Assembly (NCBI RefSeq): GCF_008298015.1
Contig: NZ_VTPX01000006.1
Span: 1-64,000, forward strand
Origin: Salinicola corii
GTDB lineage: Bacteria; Pseudomonadota; Gammaproteobacteria; Pseudomonadales; Halomonadaceae
Length of the DNA: 64,000 nucleotides
Direction of reading: 5' to 3'
Made by a program: the position numbers and the translations under genes. The notes below the pieces were generated by a model that did no database searches, had not been told where the DNA came from, and was given only the letters and a program-made list of their open reading frames with translations. This document shows positions 53,879-63,690 of the stretch, piece by piece (position 1 is the stretch's first letter; each line of letters begins with the position of its first letter).

Positions 53879-53946
53879 GGCCACCGCCCGGCGTCGTCCG
53901 CGCGATGCTGCACGGAGCCGATCCGAGGCCTGGCATCTCTCATGGC

Positions 53947-55695
53947 TCAAATGCCCATCGCCGAAGAGGTCGAGCGTCGCGGGTCGGCACCGCCGGTGAA
54001 GGTGCCGTCGTCCTCGATCAGGATCGACTGCGCCGCGCCCATCGCCTCCTGCTGGCTGATCTTGTGGCCCATGGCTTCGAGCAGGGCGATGGTATCCGGG
54101 CTGATACCGTCCTCGATGCGGATCTCGTCCGGCAACCACTGGTCGTGGATTCGGGGCGCACTGACCGCGCTCTGAATGTTCATGCCGTGGTCGATCACGT
54201 TCATCACCACCTGCAGCGTGGTGGTAATGATGCGTGAGCCGCCTGGGCTGCCGGTCACCAGGAAGTTCCTGCCGTCCTTCTTGACGATGGTCGGCGTCAT
54301 CGAGGAGAGCATGCGCTTCTCGGGCTCGATCTTGTTGGCTTCGCCGCCGATCAGGCCGTAGGCGTTGGGGGTGCCGGGCTTGGCGGAGAAGTCGTCCATC
54401 TCGTTGTTGAGCAGGAAACCGGCGCCGTCGACGACGATGCCCGAGCCGTAGCTGAAGTTGATGGTGTAGGTGTTGGAAACTGCCAGGCCGCTGTCGTCGG
54501 CGATCGAGAAATGGGTGGTCTCGTTGGATTCGTACGGCAGCGGGTCGCCAGCGGCGATCTCGCTGCTGGGCGTGGCCCGGTCGAGGTCGATCTGGCCGCG
54601 CAGCTCCTCGGCGTAGGCCTTGGACGTGATGCCTTCGAGGGGCACATCGACGAAATCGGTGTCACCCAGGTATTCGGCGCGATCGGCGTAGGCGCGTTTC
54701 ATCGCCTCGCTCATGACGTGGATCGTCCGCGCCGAGTTGAAGCCCATGGTGTGGATATCATAGCCCTCGAGAATGTTGAGCATCTGCACGATGTGCGCGC
54801 CACCGGAAGAGGGCGGGCTCATCGCATAGACATCGTAGCCACGGTAGTTGCCGTGGACCGGCTCGCGAATCGTCGGCTGGTAGTTGGCCAGGTCCATCGC
54901 CGTCATCATGCCACCGTGGTCTTTCATCTCGGCCGCGATCAGGCTGGCGGTCTTGCCCTCGTAGAATTCGCGCGGTCCGTTCTCGGCGATGCGCTCGAGC
55001 GTCGCGGCCAGGTCGGGCTGGCGAAACCGCTCGCCGGCACGATAGAGCGAGCCGTCCGGCTTGTAGAACACCTTGCGCGTCGAATCCCACTGTTTTAGCC
55101 GATCCTGGGACTGCTCGAGTCCTTCCGCGAAGCGCGGCGGGATGATGAACCCCTCGTCCGCCAGCTTGATCGCGGGCGCCAGCGCCTCGGCCAGCGTCAT
55201 CGTGCCGTACTGGTCCAGCGCCAGCGCCAGGCCGGCCACGGTACCGGGCACGCCGGAGGCGTTGTGGGTATAGCGCGAGAGTTCGGAGACCGCCTCGCCC
55301 TGTTCGTTCTGGAACATGGTCTCGTAAGCCGCGGCGGGCGCCTTCTCGCGGTAGTCGATGGCGATGACCTTGTCGCTTTTTTCGTCGGAGATCAGCATGA
55401 AGCCGCCGCCACCGATATTGCCCGATCGGGGTTGGGTCACTGCCAGCGCGAAACCGGCGGTGACGGCGGCATCGACCGCGTTGCCACCGTCTTCGAGAAC
55501 GTCGTGGGCGATCTGCGAGGCGAGGTAATGGCTGGTGGCGACCATGCCGTGCTCGCCGACCTGGGGATGAAAACGTTCGCCTTCCAGAATGGCGGACTGA
55601 CCCATCGAGGACACCGAGTACGCGAATGTCAGACAGAAGGCACAGAGTCCGGCGATCCGGCGAGGAGTGTGCTTGGCAGGGGTGAGTCTCGGCAT
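53947..55695 (-). CDS. ggt: Gamma-glutamyltransferase
   Basis: Periplasmic Ntn-hydrolase that cleaves gamma-glutamyl bonds of glutathione. The 582-residue proenzyme with a signal peptide self-cleaves before the nucleophile Thr of ESNETTHFSIAD, matching ESNQTTHYSVVD in the enteric enzyme. Other conserved blocks are GGNAVDAAVTAGFALAVTQP, SGIGGGGFML-like SGNIGGGGFMLI, and GSPGGSRIITTTLQ near the C-terminus. The ATG at 55695 has GAGGG upstream. Divergent from rpe. Confidence 0.93.
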   Translation of the reverse strand: MPRLTPAKHTPRRIAGLCAFCLTFAYSVSSMGQSAILEGERFHPQVGEHGMVATSHYLASQIAHDVLEDGGNAVDAAVTAGFALAVTQPRSGNIGGGGFMLISDEKSDKVIAIDYREKAPAAAYETMFQNEQGEAVSELSRYTHNASGVPGTVAGLALALDQYGTMTLAEALAPAIKLADEGFIIPPRFAEGLEQSQDRLKQWDSTRKVFYKPDGSLYRAGERFRQPDLAATLERIAENGPREFYEGKTASLIAAEMKDHGGMMTAMDLANYQPTIREPVHGNYRGYDVYAMSPPSSGGAHIVQMLNILEGYDIHTMGFNSARTIHVMSEAMKRAYADRAEYLGDTDFVDVPLEGITSKAYAEELRGQIDLDRATPSSEIAAGDPLPYESNETTHFSIADDSGLAVSNTYTINFSYGSGIVVDGAGFLLNNEMDDFSAKPGTPNAYGLIGGEANKIEPEKRMLSSMTPTIVKKDGRNFLVTGSPGGSRIITTTLQVVMNVIDHGMNIQSAVSAPRIHDQWLPDEIRIEDGISPDTIALLEAMGHKISQQEAMGAAQSILIEDDGTFTGGADPRRSTSSAMGI

Positions 55696-55966
55696 GCGGT
55701 TACCCTCGAAATCCGATTGTTGTCGTGGCTGAGCTGAATCATGAAGCCTGTTTGGCGGGATGATTAACCCCGTGTGCAGTATAGGAATTATTCGTCACGA
55801 ATGTCGTCCTCGGCCATTTGGTTTCCGCACCAGATCATTCTGGGTGACGAGCTGGACGCCATGCTTGGGCCTGGCTGTGAAAGAGATCGTCCCCAGACAC
55901 GCCAAAGGTGGCGGTGCGTACGCTAGAATGAGCGCCAGAAGCCAGCCAGCACAAGGACCCCCGTTC

Positions 55967-56653
55967 ATGCGCGATTTCAAGATTGCTCCCTCGATTCTCT
56001 CTGCCAACTTCGCCTGCCTGGGGCAGGAGGTCGAAGACGTGCTCGCATCGGGAGCCGACATCATTCATTTCGATGTGATGGACAACCATTACGTGCCCAA
56101 CCTGACGATGGGGCCGATGGTTTGCGAGGCGTTGCGCAAGCACGGCGTGACCGCGCCCATCGACTGCCACCTGATGGTCAAGCCGGTGGATCGGCTGATC
56201 GGCGATTTCATCGATGCTGGCGCCAGCTACGTGACATTCCATCCCGAGGCTTCCGAGCATATCGACCGTTCGCTGCAGCTCATCCGTAGCCACGGCTGCA
56301 AGGCGGGACTGGTGTTCAATCCCGCGACGCCGCTCTCCTACCTGGACTACGTGATGGACAAGGTCGACATGATCCTCATCATGAGCGTCAACCCCGGCTT
56401 CGGCGGCCAGTCCTTCATTCCCGCCGCGCTGGACAAGCTACGGGAAGCGCGCCGACGTATCGACGCCAGTGGATTGTCGATCCGGCTGGAGGTCGACGGG
56501 GGGGTCGGCCCGGACAATATCGCCGACATCGCCAAAGCGGGCGCGGATACCTTCGTTGCCGGCTCGGCGATCTTCAAGGCCCGCAGCCTCGACGATGCCC
56601 ATCGCTACGACGGCGTGATCGGCAGGATGCGTGCGGCACTGGCCGGGAGCTGA
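55967..56653 (+). CDS. rpe: Ribulose-phosphate 3-epimerase
   Basis: TIM-barrel epimerase of the pentose phosphate pathway interconverting ribulose-5-P and xylulose-5-P. 228 residues with [16 protein letters not shown], the metal-site [23 protein letters not shown], and the phosphate loop [12 protein letters not shown]. The ATG at 55967 with AAGGA upstream gives the family length. An in-frame ATG at 55928 would add 13 residues. A GIY-YIG gene follows after six bases. Confidence 0.95.
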   Translation: MRDFKIAPSILSANFACLGQEVEDVLASGADIIHFDVMDNHYVPNLTMGPMVCEALRKHGVTAPIDCHLMVKPVDRLIGDFIDAGASYVTFHPEASEHIDRSLQLIRSHGCKAGLVFNPATPLSYLDYVMDKVDMILIMSVNPGFGGQSFIPAALDKLREARRRIDASGLSIRLEVDGGVGPDNIADIAKAGADTFVAGSAIFKARSLDDAHRYDGVIGRMRAALAGS

Positions 56654-56659
56654 CCCCGA

Positions 56660-56998
56660 GTGTCGAAGCCAGTCGACCCGGCTACCAAAGCGCAATCACG
56701 ATGGTGGTATCTCTATCTTATCGAGACCGCGAACGGTGCGCTCTACACCGGCATCACCACCGATATCGAGCGGCGTTTCGCCCAGCACGCCAGCGGCAAG
56801 GGCGCGCGGGCGCTGCGCGGCAAGGGGCCGCTGACCTTGCGACACGTCCAGGCGGTCGGCAGTCACGGCGACGCGCTCCGACTCGAGGCCGCGATCAAGC
56901 GACTCAGCGCGGCCGGCAAACGGCGCTGGATCGAGCGTCAGGTGTTGTCATCATATTGTCACCGAAACGTCATCTTGGCGGAGCCCCCCACGCCGTAG
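56660..56998 (+). CDS. GIY-YIG nuclease family protein
   Basis: 112 residues of the small YhbQ/UPF0213-type GIY-YIG group. The two core motifs are WYLYLIET (Tyr17-Leu-Tyr19 in place of GIY) and ALYTGITTD (YTGIT at 29-33), followed by the catalytic-type Arg of ERRFAQH and the conserved LRLEAAIKRLSAAGKRRWIE. Members are proposed DNA-structure nucleases, poorly characterised. The GTG start lies six bases after the rpe stop with GGGAG upstream, so it is probably cotranscribed with rpe. Confidence 0.85.
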   Translation: MSKPVDPATKAQSRWWYLYLIETANGALYTGITTDIERRFAQHASGKGARALRGKGPLTLRHVQAVGSHGDALRLEAAIKRLSAAGKRRWIERQVLSSYCHRNVILAEPPTP

Positions 56999-57041
56999 AA
57001 TCCGAGACACTATCCGACGACTCAGTGGAAATGTCTCGATC

Positions 57042-57788
57042 ATGAAAGTGGTGGCCCTGCACAACCTCAAAGGCGGCGTCGGCAAGAGTTCGGCCGCCGT
57101 CAATATGGCCCGAGAGGCCAATCGCGATGGCCTGCCGGTTCTGCTGTGGGATCTCGATGCGCAGGGTGCCTCCACCTGGATTCTCGGTGGGGAAGACGGT
57201 ATGAGTCGCAAGGTCGGCAAGCTGTTGGCGGGCAAGTCGCCACTGGGCGAGCAGGTCCAGCACACGCCCTGGGAGCGTTTCGATCTGCTGCCAGCAGACA
57301 TGCGACTGCGCGAACTCGACCGTATTCTCGGCGACAAGGCCGATGGCGACAAGCACCTGAAGCGGCTGATCGCACCGTTCAGCGAGGAGTACGCGCTGAT
57401 GATCCTGGACTGTCCGCCTGGGCTCTCCACACTGGCCGACCAGTTGATCCGTGCCGCCGATCGCATTCTGGTGCCGACCATCCCCAGCCCGCTATCGGTC
57501 CAGGCCTTCTCGCGCATGCTTGAACATCTTGACCTCAAGAAACGCCAGCGCCAGCGGCTGACGCCGTTCTTCAACCTGGTCGACCGGCGGCGGACGCTAC
57601 ACCGCGAATGGCTCGAGGCGCCGCCGGCTGCCATCGGGGCGCCGATGCAGACCTGGATTCCCTACGCCAGCGACGTCGAGCGCATGAGCCTGGAGTGCCG
57701 CCCGCTGGCGGACCTGGCGCCACGTAGTCGCGCCACCCACGCCTACCGTCGTCTATGGCAGGAGCTCAAGACGGAACTGGGCGAATAG
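57042..57788 (+). CDS. ParA-family ATPase without a ParB partner
   Basis: 248 residues with the deviant Walker A KGGVGKSS (Lys10 to Ser17, signature Lys10 and Lys15), the A' box LLWDLDAQGASTWIL and Walker B LMILDCPPGLSTLADQLIRAADRILVPTIPSPLS. This is a chromosome- or plasmid-type ParA/Soj relative. No ParB or CopG-type gene is adjacent, and the neighbours (GIY-YIG nuclease, FAN1) are not partition genes. It may position another cargo. The role is unknown. Confidence 0.85.
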   Translation: MKVVALHNLKGGVGKSSAAVNMAREANRDGLPVLLWDLDAQGASTWILGGEDGMSRKVGKLLAGKSPLGEQVQHTPWERFDLLPADMRLRELDRILGDKADGDKHLKRLIAPFSEEYALMILDCPPGLSTLADQLIRAADRILVPTIPSPLSVQAFSRMLEHLDLKKRQRQRLTPFFNLVDRRRTLHREWLEAPPAAIGAPMQTWIPYASDVERMSLECRPLADLAPRSRATHAYRRLWQELKTELGE

Positions 57789-57820
57789 CCACGACAACGC
57801 TTCGAACGCCTCTCTTGGGT

Positions 57821-57836
57821 CTGTATACTTACCCAG
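57821..57836 (+). promoter_or_regulatory. Candidate LexA (SOS) box of the FAN1-helicase operon
   Basis: CTGTATACTTACCCAG fits the CTG-N10-CAG frame of the gammaproteobacterial LexA operator, with the left half CTGTATA perfect and the right half weaker. It lies 27 bases before the FAN1 ATG and overlaps a TATACT -10 hexamer, the usual arrangement for SOS repression. Confidence 0.5.
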
Positions 57837-57862
57837 TGTTTTGAGTCTACGCTGGGGAAGCC

Positions 57863-59590
57863 ATGGCGCTGTCGACGCTCGAAGACCCGCTCTACTATCT
57901 CGCCAATTTCCGCCGCGTGCTTGACTGGCTGACGTCGCGTTACGCCGATGTGTTGAGCGTCGACGAGGCCGCTTTCATCGCTGATTTCCAACGTCTGCCC
58001 CAGCCCTCCCAGGCGCTGCTGGTCAGGATGATCATGCGCCGGGGTGTCGATTTTCGGGCCAGCCGCCTCGACTATGCGGAGATTGGCGATACACGGGCGG
58101 CGGCCGAGCCGCTGATCGCGGCCGGCTGGATCGAGGAGGGCGCGCCGCTGTCGCTGGAGGCGCTGTTCGCGCTGACGACCCGGCCGGAGATCGGTGCGCA
58201 GCTGGGCGGCTGGCTGGCGACATGCGGTCTCTCCCGGGGCGCCGGCAAGGGGGTATGGCTGGCGGCGCTGCAGGCAGAGTCTCCCGAGCCCCGCCCCCTG
58301 GCCGAGTGGGCGCCGGGACTTGAGGATCGTCACTACCGGTTGAGCGTCGATGCGATGTGCGAGCGTTTCCGGCTGATGTTCTTCGGCAATCTGCGTCAGC
58401 AGTGGTCGGAGTTCGTGCTGGCGGAGCTCGGCGTCTACCGTTTCGAGACCATCGAGCTGGAGGCAACCTCGCGAGCGTTCTCCCGGCGCCAGGAACTGGA
58501 GGCCTATCAACACCTGCACCGCTGCCGGGAGCGTTTCGAGGCCGATGAAGCGATGGAGTCGCTGCTGGCCGATGTTCCACGCCTGCCGTTTGCCAATGAC
58601 TGGCTGGAGCGTCGCCGGGGGCGGTTGATCTACAAGCTGGCCTACCGTCTCGAACGCCAGGGCGAGCTCGATCAGGCCCTGGCGCTCTATCAAGACTGCT
58701 CGGCACCGGAGGCGCGGCTCCGCCGGATCCGGGTGCTGGAGGCGCAGCAGGCATTCAGCGATGCGCTGGCACTGGCCGAGCGGGCGGCAGCCGATCCCGT
58801 CAACGCGGCGGAACGCCAGGCGCTGGAACGGGTGCTGCCCCGGCTTCGTCGCAAGCTCGGCCTGGCGCCGGGGCGTCGGCCGGAGGCAATGCAGCCGCCG
58901 CGCCTGGACCTGGTGCTGCCCCGCGCCACCAGCGTCGAGCGGGCGGTGGCCCGGCATCTCTGCCGTGACGAGGCGCCGGTCTGCTACGTCGAGAACGCGC
59001 TCGTCAATGGTTTGTTCGGGCTGCTCTGCTGGGAAGCGATCTTCGCGCCACTGCCCGGCGCCTTCTTTCATCCGTTCCACTCGGGGCCGGTGGATCTGTT
59101 CGAGGCGGACTTCCAGGTGCGCCGGCGCGACCGGTTCGACAGCTGTCTGGCAGCGCTCGAGACGGGCGACTACGGCGCGATCATCCGTCGACGCTATCGC
59201 GAGAAGTGGGGGATCCAGTCACCCTTTGTGTTCTGGGAAGCGCTCGACGAGCACCTGCTGGAGCTGGCCCTGCAGTGTATCCCGGCGCGCCACCTGCGGC
59301 TCTGGTTCGAGCGGCTTCTCGGCGACGTCCGTGCCAACCGTGCCGGGATGCCGGATCTGATCCAGTTCTGGCCGGAAAACGCTGATCCCTCGCAGGCGAC
59401 GCGTTATCGCATGATCGAAGTGAAGGGCCCCGGTGATCGCCTGCAGGACAACCAGAAGCGCTGGCTGGATTTCTGCGCCCGACACGACATGGCGGTCAGT
59501 GTCTGCTACGTCAGTTGGGCCTCCGAGGGCGATGTCGAGGTGGCAGGCCTCCCCGGTCCCGACACGGCCGTGACCGGGAGCGATTCTTGA
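57863..59590 (+). CDS. FAN1-like structure-specific nuclease (VRR-NUC domain)
   Basis: Bacterial counterpart of Fanconi-associated nuclease 1, which cuts 5' flaps and unhooks DNA interstrand crosslinks. 575 residues: helical N-terminal DNA-binding region (YYLANFRRVLDWL), a winged-helix or SAP-like part, TPR-like helices in the middle (about 230-330), and the C-terminal VRR-NUC domain. The active site is visible as Asp498 (GMPDLIQFW), Glu519 and Lys521 (IEVKGPGDRLQDNQKRW), all intact. Its TGA overlaps the TTG start of the helicase gene, so the two proteins are coupled. A candidate LexA box precedes it. Confidence 0.9.
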   Translation: MALSTLEDPLYYLANFRRVLDWLTSRYADVLSVDEAAFIADFQRLPQPSQALLVRMIMRRGVDFRASRLDYAEIGDTRAAAEPLIAAGWIEEGAPLSLEALFALTTRPEIGAQLGGWLATCGLSRGAGKGVWLAALQAESPEPRPLAEWAPGLEDRHYRLSVDAMCERFRLMFFGNLRQQWSEFVLAELGVYRFETIELEATSRAFSRRQELEAYQHLHRCRERFEADEAMESLLADVPRLPFANDWLERRRGRLIYKLAYRLERQGELDQALALYQDCSAPEARLRRIRVLEAQQAFSDALALAERAAADPVNAAERQALERVLPRLRRKLGLAPGRRPEAMQPPRLDLVLPRATSVERAVARHLCRDEAPVCYVENALVNGLFGLLCWEAIFAPLPGAFFHPFHSGPVDLFEADFQVRRRDRFDSCLAALETGDYGAIIRRRYREKWGIQSPFVFWEALDEHLLELALQCIPARHLRLWFERLLGDVRANRAGMPDLIQFWPENADPSQATRYRMIEVKGPGDRLQDNQKRWLDFCARHDMAVSVCYVSWASEGDVEVAGLPGPDTAVTGSDS

Positions 59591-61902
59591 GCTACCGGAT
59601 CGCCGTCCGGGCGCTGTGCGAGTTCGCGGCCAAGCGTGGCGATCTCGATCTGCGCTTCACGCCGTCGCCCTCGGCGCAGGAGGGGATCGCCGGCCATCAG
59701 CTCGTCGCGGCGCGCCGCGGCGAACGTTACGAGCGCGAGATTGCCTTGAGCGGCAGCTATCACCATCTCGAAGTGCGCGGGCGTGCCGATGGTTACGATC
59801 CCGACGCCAACCGGCTGGAAGAGATCAAGACACATCGCGGAGACCTCGCCCGTCAGCCGGCCAATCAGCGGGCGCTGCACTGGGCACAGGCCAAGGTCTA
59901 TGGACATCTGCTGTGCGCCGAACGCGGGCTGGACCAACTCACGGTAACGCTGGTCTATTTCGATATCGTCAGCCAGCGCGAAACGCCCCTGGCCGAGCAA
60001 TGCTCCGCCGGGGCTCTGCGTGCCGAATTCGAGGCGCACTGTCAGGCATTTCTGGCCTGGGCGCAGCAGGAGCTGGCCCATCGCCGCCGCCGGGACAACG
60101 CCCTGAAGTCGCTCCGCTTTCCCCATGCCGGTTTCCGCGAAGGCCAGCGTCCGTTGGCCGAATCCGTCTACAAGGCCATCCACACCGGGCGCTGGCTGAT
60201 GCTGCAGGCGCCCACCGGTATCGGCAAGACGCTGGGGACGCTGTTTCCGCTGCTCAAGGCGATGCCTGGCGAGCCGCTGGACAAGGTCCTCTTCCTGACG
60301 GCGCGCAATACCGGGCAGCGACTCGCCCTCGAGGCGTTGCAGACGCTGGGCGCAGGTGGCCGTTGCCACCGTGGCGAGTCGCGTGTCCCCGTGCCCGACG
60401 GGACCGGGGCGCTGCCCCTGCGGGTGCTGACGCTGACGGCCCGCGACAACAGCTGTGAGCACCCCTACAAGGCCTGTCACGGCGACTCCTGCCCGCTGGC
60501 CGCCGGTTTTTACGATCGCCTGCCCGCGGCCCGCGCGGCGGCGGTCGAACGCGGCTGGCTCGATCGTGCCGGCCTGCGGGATACCGCGCTTGCCCACGAC
60601 ATCTGCCCCTATTACCTCGGCCAGGAGATGGCGCGCTGGGCCGATATCGTCGTCGGCGACGTCAACTACTGGTTCGATTTTCACGCCATGCTCTATGCCT
60701 TGAGCCAGCAGCAGCAGTGGCGGGTCGGAGTGCTGGTCGACGAGGCTCACAATCTGGTGGAACGCGGGCGCGGCATGTACAGCGCGACGCTGGACCACGG
60801 TGCTTTCCGGCGCCTGAAGCCGACGTTGCCGGCGCCGCTCAAGCGGCCGTTCTCGCGGCTGGCCGCTATCTGGCAGGCGCTGGCGGACGAGAGCAAATCG
60901 GACTATCGGGTCATCGAGACGCTGCCCGGCAAGCTGATCGGGGCGCTGCAGCAAGCGGTTTCGCAGGTGGTCGAGTATCAGAGCGAGCAGCCGATCGCGC
61001 TCGACGGCGAATTGCAGCGATTCGCCTTCGACGCCCAGCACTTCTGCCGCGTCGCCGATGTCTTCGGCGAACATTCGATCTGTGACGTGACCCGCCAGGC
61101 GCCCCGCGGACGCCAGCGCCGCGCCGGGGCGCAGGTGACGTTGCGCAACGTGGTGCCGGCGCCGTTCCTGGCGCCGCGATTCGCCGCGGCGCATGGCGGC
61201 ACTCTGTTTTCCGCCACGCTGACCCCGGAAGCCTACTATCGCGATCTGCTCGGCGTGGCACCGGACGCGCCCTGGCTATCGCTGGATTCACCGTTCCACG
61301 ACTCGCAACTGGCGGTGCACGTCGCCGCATCGCTGTCGACGCGTTACGTCGACCGCGATGCCTCGCTCACGCCGCTGGCGGACCGGATCGCCGCCCAGTT
61401 CCGGGCACGTCGCGGCAACTATCTGGCGTTTTTCTCGAGCTTCGCCTACCTCGAACGGGTTGCCGATCGTCTGGCCGAACGCCATCCCGACGTGCCGTCA
61501 TGGCGACAGGCCTCACGCATGGATGATGCCGCCCGGGAGGCATTCCTGGCCCGGTTCGAAGCGAGCGGGGAGGGGGTAGGCTTTGCCGTACTGGGCGGGA
61601 TCTTCGGCGAAGGCATCGATCTCCCCGGCGATCGCCTGATCGGCGCCTTCGTCGCGACGCTGGGATTGCCCCAGGTCAACCCCGTCAATGAGCAGATGCG
61701 CGCCAGGCTGCAGGCGCTCTACGGTCATGGCTACGATTACGCCTATTTTTTTCCGGGCATGCAGAAAGTGGTGCAAGCTGCCGGACGCGTGATTCGCTCG
61801 CCGCAGGACGAGGGCGTGATCCACCTGCTCGACGATCGTTTTAGCCGGCGCGAGGCCCAGGCACTATTGCCGGACTGGTGGCCGCCGGCTTTGTGGGATT
61901 GA
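59587..61902 (+). CDS. XPD/DinG-like iron-sulfur helicase fused to an N-terminal PD-(D/E)xK nuclease
   Basis: 771 residues from a TTG start at 59587 that overlaps the FAN1 stop (TTGA); the open frame upstream lies within FAN1. The N-terminal domain has a RecB/Cas4-like nuclease site, Asp68 (GRADGY), Glu79 and Lys81 (EIKTH). The helicase part has Walker A APTGIGKT (Lys214), DEAH at 385-388, and four cysteines (290, 297, 302, 340) spaced for a [4Fe-4S] cluster as in XPD/Rad3. The C-terminal motor has VGFAVLGGIFGEGIDLPG and the motif VI-like QAAGRVIRS. FAN1 plus this helicase is probably a crosslink-repair pair. Confidence 0.88.
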   Translation: MSYRIAVRALCEFAAKRGDLDLRFTPSPSAQEGIAGHQLVAARRGERYEREIALSGSYHHLEVRGRADGYDPDANRLEEIKTHRGDLARQPANQRALHWAQAKVYGHLLCAERGLDQLTVTLVYFDIVSQRETPLAEQCSAGALRAEFEAHCQAFLAWAQQELAHRRRRDNALKSLRFPHAGFREGQRPLAESVYKAIHTGRWLMLQAPTGIGKTLGTLFPLLKAMPGEPLDKVLFLTARNTGQRLALEALQTLGAGGRCHRGESRVPVPDGTGALPLRVLTLTARDNSCEHPYKACHGDSCPLAAGFYDRLPAARAAAVERGWLDRAGLRDTALAHDICPYYLGQEMARWADIVVGDVNYWFDFHAMLYALSQQQQWRVGVLVDEAHNLVERGRGMYSATLDHGAFRRLKPTLPAPLKRPFSRLAAIWQALADESKSDYRVIETLPGKLIGALQQAVSQVVEYQSEQPIALDGELQRFAFDAQHFCRVADVFGEHSICDVTRQAPRGRQRRAGAQVTLRNVVPAPFLAPRFAAAHGGTLFSATLTPEAYYRDLLGVAPDAPWLSLDSPFHDSQLAVHVAASLSTRYVDRDASLTPLADRIAAQFRARRGNYLAFFSSFAYLERVADRLAERHPDVPSWRQASRMDDAAREAFLARFEASGEGVGFAVLGGIFGEGIDLPGDRLIGAFVATLGLPQVNPVNEQMRARLQALYGHGYDYAYFFPGMQKVVQAAGRVIRSPQDEGVIHLLDDRFSRREAQALLPDWWPPALWD

Positions 61903-62003
61903 CCAGGGCAGAGACGAGCACCCGGGTGGTCGATTGCCCGGCAGTGGTAGTCTTGCCATATTGAAATGAGTCGCGTGGGCAAAGCACGGGCGGCGTGACG
62001 CTG

Positions 62004-63656
62004 TTATCCCATCGTCGCCAATGCCTCGAACACTCTTGCCACCGCCTCGGCGCCGGGGTCGACGACGCCCTTGAGCGCGCTCTCTGGCACGTAGGCGGAC
62101 CGACCGGCGTTGGCGCGGACGAGTTGGGCAGTGGCCTGGGCACCATCGCGAGCGGCCTGCGCTGCTTGGGCCAGCGATTCACCCCGCTGCAGTGACTCAA
62201 TGGCAGGGATCAGGGCGTCGAGCATGGTACGGTCGCCGGGCTTGGCGCCGCCGTAGGCCTGCACCTTCTCGACGCCGGCGGCGAGCGCCTCGTCGAGTTT
62301 GCCACGTCGATCCAGCGAGGCAGCGGCTGCGGTAAACAGGATCGATAGCAGTACGCCGCTGGAGCCACCCATTTCCCGCGAAAGGAGCTGGCCGATACCG
62401 GCGAACATCAATGGCAGGGCTTCGGTGTTGAGTCGGTTGGCCGACAGCGCCCTGGCGATCGACTCGGCGCCGCTCTCCATGCTGGCGCCGGCGTCACCGT
62501 CGCCACTTTTTGCGTCGAGGGCGTCGAGCTCCTGGCGCGATTGGCGCAGGGTCTCGATGACCCGCTCGAGAAGGGCGGAAGTGCCGGGATCCTGCGGGGC
62601 ATCGTCGGCCAGTGCCTCATGATCCTGTCGGGTATCCGGAGAAAAGTGGGCGGGAGCCTGGGCGACGTGCAAACCGGGCCAGGCCGGCGCCGTCGTCGGG
62701 GCCGACAGCGCCTCGACGACATCGTCGTCGGCCGGCAGCAGCGTGAGCGAGAAGCCGTGCATGTCCAGCGAGGTCATCAGCGGCGCCGGGCCGATCAGAT
62801 GGGCTATCTGATTGACGCCCAGTTGGCGCAGCAGGCTGGCGGTCAGCACCCCCATCTCCTGGGTGGAACAGCTGCCAAGGTCGTTGAGCATCGCGATCCA
62901 GGGCCCGGAGAGCTTGCGGTCGGACAGGGCGTCGCGCAACGGCTCGAGCACCAGTCGCATCGCCTCGTCGGCATTCTTTGGATTGACCTCCCGCGTGCCG
63001 GTCTCGTTGTGAATACCCAGGCCCAGTTCCGGCGAGCGCTCGGCGGCTGCCTGGCCCGGCTGGGCCGCGGCGCTGAGCGCCATGCCCAGCGACCCCATTC
63101 GCTGGCACAGGGCTTCGGCGCGCTCGAGGATGGCGTTCAGCGGCAGTTCCCGGCTCGCCAGATGACCGCTCAGCTTGTGCACCAGCACGGTGCCGGCGAT
63201 GCCTCTCGGTTGCGGGGCATTTTCGATGGCGACATCGTCGGCGACGATGACCATGGCAACGTCCAGTCCCTCGCCTCGGGCACGCTCGGCGGCGAGGCCG
63301 AAGTTGAGGCGATCACCGGTATAGTTCTTGACCACCAGCAGGCAGCCGGCCTCGCCGCAGACTTCGCGAATGGCAGCGAGTACCGCCTCGACGCTGGGCG
63401 AGGCGAACAGGCTGCCGGAGATCGCTCCGGTCAACATGCCCTCGCCGATATAACCGGCATGTGCTGGCTCGTGACCGGCCCCACCGCCGGACAATATCGC
63501 GACCTGGTGTCGGCCCTGATCCGCTTTGTCCCAGTCGCGGCGGATCAGGATTCGCAGACCGCTCTCCGGTTCGGCGACACGCAGTGGAGCGGTTACAGCC
63601 GCCGCTCTCAAAATCTCGTCGACGACATCGCCGGGGGCATTGTAGAAACGATCCAT
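62004..63656 (-). CDS. dhaK: ATP-dependent dihydroxyacetone kinase (DhaK-DhaL fusion)
   Basis: 550 residues joining both domains of the Citrobacter-type ATP-using kinase. The DhaK part (1-330) has SGGGAGHEPAHAGYIG, NYTGD (Asp115) and the substrate-binding His216 in GIHNETG. The DhaL part (about 355-550) has the Mg-ATP motif DAKSGDGDAGASMESGAE and MGGSSGVLLS. It phosphorylates dihydroxyacetone to DHAP in glycerol or DHA use. PTS-type DHA kinase genes are separate, so this is the ATP type. It starts 34 bp after the ndh stop. Confidence 0.92.
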   Translation of the reverse strand: MDRFYNAPGDVVDEILRAAAVTAPLRVAEPESGLRILIRRDWDKADQGRHQVAILSGGGAGHEPAHAGYIGEGMLTGAISGSLFASPSVEAVLAAIREVCGEAGCLLVVKNYTGDRLNFGLAAERARGEGLDVAMVIVADDVAIENAPQPRGIAGTVLVHKLSGHLASRELPLNAILERAEALCQRMGSLGMALSAAAQPGQAAAERSPELGLGIHNETGTREVNPKNADEAMRLVLEPLRDALSDRKLSGPWIAMLNDLGSCSTQEMGVLTASLLRQLGVNQIAHLIGPAPLMTSLDMHGFSLTLLPADDDVVEALSAPTTAPAWPGLHVAQAPAHFSPDTRQDHEALADDAPQDPGTSALLERVIETLRQSRQELDALDAKSGDGDAGASMESGAESIARALSANRLNTEALPLMFAGIGQLLSREMGGSSGVLLSILFTAAAASLDRRGKLDEALAAGVEKVQAYGGAKPGDRTMLDALIPAIESLQRGESLAQAAQAARDGAQATAQLVRANAGRSAYVPESALKGVVDPGAEAVARVFEALATMG

Positions 63657-63690
63657 GTTGTCTCTCCGTTGAAGTTTCGGGGTCGATGCT

